Positions 6,119-9,499 of a stretch of DNA of 9,499 bases are shown here, one piece after another; the stretch's first letter is position 1; every line of letters begins with the position of its first letter. The notes below the pieces were generated by a model. It was given only the letters and a program-made list of their open reading frames with translations. It made no database searches and was not told the origin of the DNA. A program made the position numbers and the translations under genes. This DNA is from JAZGER01 sp036480335. GTDB lineage: Bacteria; Pseudomonadota; Gammaproteobacteria; DSM-19610. The stretch spans positions 1 through 9,499 of the forward strand of contig JAZGGH010000154.1 of NCBI GenBank assembly GCA_036480335.1, given 5' to 3'.

Positions 6119-6339
6119 TTCCAGGCCTTTTTTCGCAAACTTTCCTGAGTAATATCGCTGTCTTTCCACATGCCTGAGAAGCCTGAGAAATCGGGAGATT
6201 GTGCTCTCATTTGCCGGGTTTTCAGTTCTTTTCTTAATACGTCCCTGATATAGGCAGACACAGTTAGATTCATTTCACTGGCAGTTTTTTTTATATCGTC
6301 AAAAAGCTCTTCTTCGAAATAGAGTTGGGTACGGTGCAT
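6115..6339 (-). CDS. vapB: VapB-type ribbon-helix-helix antitoxin
   Basis: The protein has 74 residues. The N-terminal part RTQLYFEEELFDDIKKTASE and TVSAYIRDVLRKEL is a ribbon-helix-helix DNA-binding domain (strand, helix, TVSAYIR turn, helix). The C-terminal part DFSGFSGMWKDSD and ITQESLRKKAWK is the segment that in this family wraps the toxin's active site. ATG 6339 has a strong AAAGGAG Shine-Dalgarno sequence (6352-6346) with 6 bases of spacing. The TGA stop overlaps the vapC ATG, so the two are translationally coupled, with antitoxin first. Autoregulation of the promoter by VapB and the VapBC complex is expected from the family, and direct repeats over the -10 box fit this. Confidence 0.9.
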   Translation of the reverse strand: MHRTQLYFEEELFDDIKKTASEMNLTVSAYIRDVLRKELKTRQMRAQSPDFSGFSGMWKDSDITQESLRKKAWK

Positions 6340-6350
6340 GCTTTTCTCCT

Positions 6351-6372
6351 TTATACATCGCCATTATACATC
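6351..6372 (-). promoter_or_regulatory. vapBC promoter -10 box and putative VapB operator
   Basis: A perfect TATAAT is on the minus strand at 6368-6363, giving a transcript start about 17 bases before the vapB ATG. No good -35 box is visible. Two 9-bp direct repeats (TTATACATC on the plus strand, at 6351-6359 and 6364-6372, 13 bp apart) cover the -10 box and the Shine-Dalgarno region. In addition, ATCGCCAT (6357-6364) and ATGGCGAT (6407-6414) form an 8-bp inverted pair. Repeats over the promoter are typical operators for ribbon-helix-helix antitoxins. Confidence 0.55.
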
Positions 6373-6405
6373 ATATTTTAATATTATCATGCGCTTTTAT
6401 CCTGT

Positions 6406-6625
6406 CATGGCGATAAATTGTTATTTATATAAGTACACTCCCAAAACTCGGGCGACAAGGCACAGAGGCTGTTTGCTCAAATACCACATCAAATTTTTCA
6501 TCCGTAAACCATGAAAAATAATCGCCTCCAAACCAATACGTTAAATTATGACTAGTGGCTCCCCTATCCCAACCGGTTGATCCTATTTGATAGCGGGTTT
6601 CCCACTCATTTATTTCAGCACTCAT
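6406..6625 (-). pseudogene. TPMT-like SAM methyltransferase with internal deletion and frameshift
   Basis: The first 32 residues, MSAEINEWETRYQIG and STGWDRGATSHNLTYWF, match the start of thiopurine S-methyltransferase-like enzymes. The frame then jumps directly to GGDYFSWFTDEKFDVVFEQT, which belongs about 70-80 residues later in the family. The missing part would hold the glycine-rich SAM-binding motif, so the protein cannot bind SAM. After EQT a frameshift is needed to read the next family-like segment CALSPEFWECTY, and that frame stops at 6408-6406. The C-terminal third is gone. The tail of the remnant runs into the vapBC promoter region, so the break and the arrival of vapBC may be linked. 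Only the two homologous blocks are visible; the deletion size is an estimate. Confidence 0.75.
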
Positions 6626-6654
6626 TATTATTCATCCATAGAAAGCTGATAAAA

Positions 6655-6687
6655 CTATAAAAAGAGCAGATAACGCGTTATCTGCTC
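6655..6687 (-). terminator. Rho-independent terminator of the pirin-cybB-yceI operon
   Basis: A perfect 24-base palindrome (6664-6687, arms GAGCAGATAACG and CGTTATCTGCTC) is followed on the minus strand by TTTTTATAG (6663-6655). It begins about 9 bases after the yceI stop codon. A long perfect stem with a U run makes this a strong intrinsic terminator and marks the end of the operon. In practice a few central bases would form the loop. Confidence 0.9.
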
Positions 6688-6695
6688 CCTGATTT

Positions 6696-7286
6696 TTACT
6701 GCTTAATGCCCTCCAGGGAGATAATCAATTCCAGCTCCGCGGATGCAGGCCCCAGGTTTTTAGTCAAGCCAAAATCCTTTAAAACAATTCGGGTATTACC
6801 TTCAAAGCCTCGACGAAAACCACCCCAGGGATCTTTTCCTGCACCGATTTCTGCAATATCGAGCGTAATTTCTTTCGTTACACCATGCAGAGTTAGATTA
6901 CCTTTTAACTTTGCCTTACCATCACTGCCTTCTACATATTCGGTACTAACAAATGTTGCTTCAGGAAATTTTCTTACATCCAGAAACTCATCACCGCGCA
7001 GATGTTTATCGCGTTCTGCATGGTTGGAATCAATGCTTTTTGTTTTAACGGCTACCACAATCTTTGACGCTGATTTGTTTTTTTCATCGTAACTAAAACT
7101 TCCTTCAAAATCATTAAATCGTCCCCACAGCCAACTGTATCCAAGGTGAGAAATTTTGAATTGAATAGAAGCATGTGCACCTTCTTTATCAACGATATAG
7201 TCCTCTGCAATGCTACTGCCTGAAACCACAAGAGCAGCGATCAGAGAGAGTCTCAATATATTTTTCCGTACAGTTGTTTTCATCAT
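6696..7286 (-). CDS. yceI: YceI family periplasmic lipid-binding-like protein
   Basis: The protein has 196 residues. The signal peptide is about residues 1-27 (KNILRLSLIAALVVSGSSIA, then EDYIVD). The mature part is a YceI lipocalin-like barrel: DKEGAHASIQFKISHLGYSW, GRFNDFEGSFSYDE, then SIDSNHAERDKHLRGDEFLD, FPEATFVS, KLKGNLTLHGVTKEITLDI and ASAELELIISLEG. These are the standard family landmarks. YceI proteins bind isoprenoid-type lipids such as polyprenyl chains; the cell role is not settled and has been linked to base or stress response. ATG 7286 is followed directly by ATG 7283; the GAGG at 7294-7291 is better spaced for the second. The gene starts 7 bases after cybB, with the Shine-Dalgarno sequence overlapping the cybB stop, and ends at a strong terminator. 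A yceI-cytochrome b561 pair is a well-known arrangement. Confidence 0.93.
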   Translation of the reverse strand: MMKTTVRKNILRLSLIAALVVSGSSIAEDYIVDKEGAHASIQFKISHLGYSWLWGRFNDFEGSFSYDEKNKSASKIVVAVKTKSIDSNHAERDKHLRGDEFLDVRKFPEATFVSTEYVEGSDGKAKLKGNLTLHGVTKEITLDIAEIGAGKDPWGGFRRGFEGNTRIVLKDFGLTKNLGPASAELELIISLEGIKQ

Positions 7287-7293
7287 TTTTCCT

Positions 7294-7842
7294 CTATTTG
7301 AATGTCATCCGTCGTAGCGTTTCATCTTTATCAAAAAAGTGGTGTTTTAATGCAGCAAGGGCATGCAACACCACTAAAACAGCAAGTATATATGCCATAA
7401 TTTCATGCGCATCACCTATCATATCAGCACGGTTTTCTTCTATTTCACTGGTTATTGCTGGCACTTCAAACAGAGTAAAAAACTCTATTCCTTTACCTTT
7501 CGCCGTGGCTATAAAATAGCCTGAAAAACCCATGAATAAAATCAGTATATAAAATATTTTTTGTGTGAAATGTGCCAGTAACACCTCCCATTTTTTATGC
7601 GTTTCCAGTGGCTGCGGTTCTTTGTTCGTTAACTTCCAGCAGAATCGAAGCAACAGTAAAATCATAATCAATAGCCCAAAGCTTTTATGCCACCAGGGCA
7701 AGGTATGATACAGGGGGTCGTAATAATCCAGGCCTGTCATATAAAGGCCGACAATAAACAAACCCATCAGAAGTACAGCCATTGACCAGTGAAATAACTT
7801 ACTGATCAGACCAAATGTACAATGCGTGTTAGTTAAACTCAT
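7294..7842 (-). CDS. cybB: Cytochrome b561, integral membrane di-haem protein
   Basis: The protein has 182 residues and four predicted membrane helices, at about residues 19-38, 53-69, 94-113 and 148-165. The likely haem ligands are His18 (KLFHWSMA), His52 (WWHKSFG), His146 (GDAHEIMA) and His160 (VVLHALAAL), the bacterial b561 pattern. Such proteins carry electrons from quinol across the inner membrane; CybB of E. coli is a superoxide:ubiquinone oxidoreductase. The start at 7842 lies only 6 bases after the pirin stop, and no Shine-Dalgarno sequence fits in the gap, so translation is probably coupled to pirin. With YceI downstream, the operon suggests a link between membrane quinone chemistry and a lipid-binding periplasmic protein. 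That link is inference. The length is normal and nothing looks broken. Confidence 0.93.
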   Translation of the reverse strand: MSLTNTHCTFGLISKLFHWSMAVLLMGLFIVGLYMTGLDYYDPLYHTLPWWHKSFGLLIMILLLLRFCWKLTNKEPQPLETHKKWEVLLAHFTQKIFYILILFMGFSGYFIATAKGKGIEFFTLFEVPAITSEIEENRADMIGDAHEIMAYILAVLVVLHALAALKHHFFDKDETLRRMTFK

Positions 7843-7848
7843 CGTGCT

Positions 7849-8691
7849 TTAAACGAGCTGGCCTGACTGGTAGTCAGAAAAAGCCTGTTTAATTTCCTCT
7901 TGTGTATTCATGACAAATGGTCCTCCTCTTGCTACCGATTCATTAATTGGTTGCCCCGAAATAATCAGGAAACGACAATCTGTCTGTGCAACAACCGCGA
8001 TCTGTTCTGCTGAAGAAAGGATAGCCAGTTGCGCTGGCTTTAATGACTTGTCTGAATTTCCAATGATTAATTCTCCATCAATCATATATATAAAAGCATG
8101 GTGACTCTCAGGAACAAAATCACTAAACTGCGCATTTTCTTCAAGATGAATATCCCAAAATACTGGATTTACACAATCATTTTTGATAATACCTCGGGTG
8201 CCTCTGGACGTTTCACCGGCAATGACCTTTAGCCTGCAACTTTTCCCCCTACGTTCCTCAGGAATTTCACTTTGACTGTATTCCTGATATTGAGGCTTAT
8301 CCATTTTATGTGCTGCAGGTAAATTCACCCACAGTTGAAAGCCTGCCAGTAACCCTTCTTCCTGCTCGGGCATTTCTGAATGGATAACGCCTTTTCCGGC
8401 ACTCATCCATTGCACACCCCCTTCTTCAATGACACCGACATTCTCGGCACTGTCTTTATGGCGCATTTTTCCAGCTAACATATAGGTAACTGTTTCAAAC
8501 CCCCTATGAGGATGTGCGGGAAAACCACCAATATAATCCGATGCTTCTTCTGAGCCAAAAACATCAAATAATAAAAAAGGATCCAGCATATTCAGAACTG
8601 GCGTACCAATAACGCGGGTAAGATGAACACCGTCACTATCAGTCGTTCTGGTGCCAGTGATAATTCTTTCTATTTTTCTGGTGTTGTGCAT
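7849..8691 (-). CDS. Pirin family bicupin protein
   Basis: The protein has 280 residues from ATG 8691, which is preceded by a good GAGGGTG Shine-Dalgarno sequence. A longer reading to 8778 would cover the promoter region and is rejected. The N-terminal cupin has the metal site His60, His62 (FPAHPHRGFETVTY), His104 and Glu106 (GKGVIHSEMPE). WMSAGKG and GFQLWVNLP are further pirin landmarks. The C-terminal half is the second, metal-free cupin (FVPESHHAFIYMIDGELIIG), ending with the family's typical ARGGPFVMNTQEEIKQAF. Pirins bind iron; some have quercetin 2,3-dioxygenase activity and others act as redox-sensing co-regulators. It is cytoplasmic. It is the first gene of the pirin-cybB-yceI operon and is divergent from a LysR gene, a frequent arrangement in which LysR controls the operon. 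Confidence 0.93.
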   Translation of the reverse strand: MHNTRKIERIITGTRTTDSDGVHLTRVIGTPVLNMLDPFLLFDVFGSEEASDYIGGFPAHPHRGFETVTYMLAGKMRHKDSAENVGVIEEGGVQWMSAGKGVIHSEMPEQEEGLLAGFQLWVNLPAAHKMDKPQYQEYSQSEIPEERRGKSCRLKVIAGETSRGTRGIIKNDCVNPVFWDIHLEENAQFSDFVPESHHAFIYMIDGELIIGNSDKSLKPAQLAILSSAEQIAVVAQTDCRFLIISGQPINESVARGGPFVMNTQEEIKQAFSDYQSGQLV

Positions 8692-8756
8692 AGCACCCTC
8701 TTCTAAACAGTGTGATACATGTAACTGAACCTGTGGAATACAGTATAGACAATGAC

Positions 8757-8796
8757 TTGAAGGGAATAAATAAGCCATGTATAAACATATTGTTTA
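8757..8796 (+). promoter_or_regulatory. lysR promoter and overlapping operator palindrome
   Basis: TTGAAG (8757-8762) and TATAAA (8780-8785) are separated by 17 bases and point towards the LysR gene. A perfect palindrome TAAACA-TAT-TGTTTA (8782-8796) overlaps the -10 box and is A/T-rich, as LysR-type binding boxes usually are. Binding there would block the lysR promoter while lying upstream of the divergent pirin operon, the usual LysR autoregulation layout. For pirin, a minus-strand TATACT near 8740 is a possible -10 box, with a weak -35. The intergenic gap is 8692-8824. Confidence 0.55.
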
Positions 8797-8824
8797 CTTA
8801 TGAGAAACGATAGAGGATTCATGC

Positions 8825-9388
8825 ATGGATAGACTAAAAGCAATGCAGCTTTATTGTCGGATTGTTGAAACAGGCCAGCTTAGCCTCGCTGCGGATGATC
8901 TCAATCTTTCCAAAGGTGCTGCAAGCAAACAGCTGGCAAAACTTGAGGCGCATCTTGGCGGGCGCTTATTAAACCGAACTACACGGCGGTTAACCGCAAC
9001 GGAAGCAGGCACTGCCTTTTATGAACGTGCAAAGTTAATACTTGAATCAGTAGAAGAAGCCGAGTGTGTTGTTACAGGCTTAACCGCCGAACCCCGTGGC
9101 AGATTAAAAATGAATGCACCTATGTCATTTGGTTCACAATATTTAGGTGAACTGCTCGCAAAATATCAGCGGCAATACCCGCAGGTTGAAATACATATTG
9201 ATCTACATGACCGACAGGTTGATGTTGTCGATGAAGGTTACGATCTGGTTCTACGCATTGCGGCGCTGGAAGATTCATCTCTGATCGCAAGACACCTTGC
9301 TGTCTGCCACATTGTTTTATGTGCTTCTCCAGCTTACCTTAAAAAACAGGGCATTCCGAAAACACCTGAAGACCTAACAGGCTGTTGA
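8825..9388 (+). pseudogene. LysR-family transcription regulator, 3' end removed by IS insertion
   Basis: About 185 native residues remain of a usual 300. The N-terminal winged helix-turn-helix is complete: MDRLKAMQLYCRIVETGQL, LAADDLNLSKGAASKQLAKL and LGGRLLNRTTRRLTATEAG. The linker helix follows, then the first half of the effector domain (GRLKMNAPMSFGSQYLGELL, VEIHIDLHDRQVDVVDEGYD). Family members normally continue after PEDLT with a HxC motif, but here the frame runs into the IS and adds Gly-Cys before TGA 9386-9388. The effector site needs both halves of the domain, so ligand response is lost; a DNA-binding fragment might still be made. The start has an AGAGG Shine-Dalgarno sequence at 8812-8816. 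It is divergent from the pirin operon, its probable target. Confidence 0.85.
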
Positions 9389-9499
9389 AATTTGACGGTC
9401 CTAAATCAAGAAATCTCTTTCGAACTATAAATTCCAGGTTTTTAACCTGTATTTAGCATTAATCTGTCGAATCAGGCAGGGTTTTCCCTTATCTCCACT
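9373..9499 (-). mobile_element. Terminal part of an insertion sequence, right copy (inverted)
   Basis: This is the exact reverse complement of 1-127. It begins within or just after CCTAACAGG at the edge of the LysR gene. The direction of the transposase-tail frame shows that the 3' ends of both IS copies face the interior of the window. Complete identity over the visible length points to recent copies or a single collapsed repeat in assembly. Confidence 0.75.
9425..9499 (-). CDS. Putative transposase, C-terminal 24 residues (partial), right copy
   Basis: This is the mirror image of the frame at 1-75. It runs in from the window edge on the minus strand and stops with TAG at 9427-9425. The 24-residue sequence is identical to the left copy. 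The call depends on its position near the end of the IS. Confidence 0.4.
   Translation of the reverse strand, partial: SGDKGKPCLIRQINAKYRLKTWNL

Noticed and set aside
6119..6169. Longer VapC from 6169
   Set aside because: It overlaps the antitoxin gene by 50 bases; the PIN fold starts at MIFLDTN and the ATGA overlap is typical.
6706..7092. 128-codon plus-strand frame opposite yceI
   Set aside because: yceI is a clear family member on the other strand; the frame has low-complexity, non-protein-like sequence.
8692..8778. Longer pirin from 8778
   Set aside because: The extension covers the divergent promoter region and is not pirin-like; ATG 8691 has a good Shine-Dalgarno sequence.
1..9499. 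Circular element with joined ends
   Set aside because: The end sequences are inverted, not direct, repeats, so simple circularisation through them is not possible.

Overview
The window looks like a 9.5 kb piece of a gammaproteobacterial chromosome of moderate to low GC content. This placement is an inference. It rests on the gene families (a pirin, cytochrome b561 and YceI operon beside a LysR regulator; a VapBC pair; an HsdM remnant) and on visible codon use, not on any marker gene. The genus cannot be named.

The outermost 127 bases at each end are exact reverse complements of each other (1-127 and 9373-9499). Each copy carries a short reading frame, probably the C-terminus of a transposase, that stops about 45 bases before the element edge. 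Both chromosomal genes touching these copies are cut. On the left, a Gfo/Idh/MocA-type oxidoreductase has lost its NAD-binding half. On the right, a LysR regulator has lost the second half of its effector domain. The window is therefore bounded by the inward-facing ends of two inverted copies of one insertion sequence. It could be a contig that stops in a repeat, or a segment with an IS on each side.

Layout: (1) 1-908, IS end and truncated oxidoreductase; (2) 995-1492, an unrecognised 165-residue protein with a lysine-rich tail; (3) 1538-1611, a 74-bp MITE-like element with 18-bp imperfect inverted repeats and a CTAA target duplication; (4) 1633-2808, a membrane-anchored or exported HEAT-repeat protein; (5) 3015-4919 minus, an exported protein with a probable TIM-barrel glycoside hydrolase-like region, an SdrD-B-like domain and a C-terminal beta domain, with eight G residues just before its start codon; (6) about 5113-6625 minus, a stretch of decayed accessory genes: a VOC/glyoxalase pseudogene, three 20-bp repeats that may be an IS21-family end, the 5' end of a type I methylase gene (hsdM), an apparently intact vapBC operon, and a TPMT-like methyltransferase pseudogene with an internal deletion; (7) 6655-8691 minus, an intact pirin-cybB-yceI operon with a strong terminator; (8) 8825 onward, the divergent LysR gene cut by the right IS copy.

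Functional picture: the pirin-cytochrome b561-YceI operon is a compact, probably redox- or stress-related unit. Its likely regulator is disrupted. VapBC appears complete, with a tight overlap and a recognisable promoter and operator, while every gene around it in region 6 is broken. I found no clearly new multi-gene system. The least explained items are the glycoside hydrolase-like protein with its G-tract leader, the 165-residue protein, and the repeat-bounded architecture.
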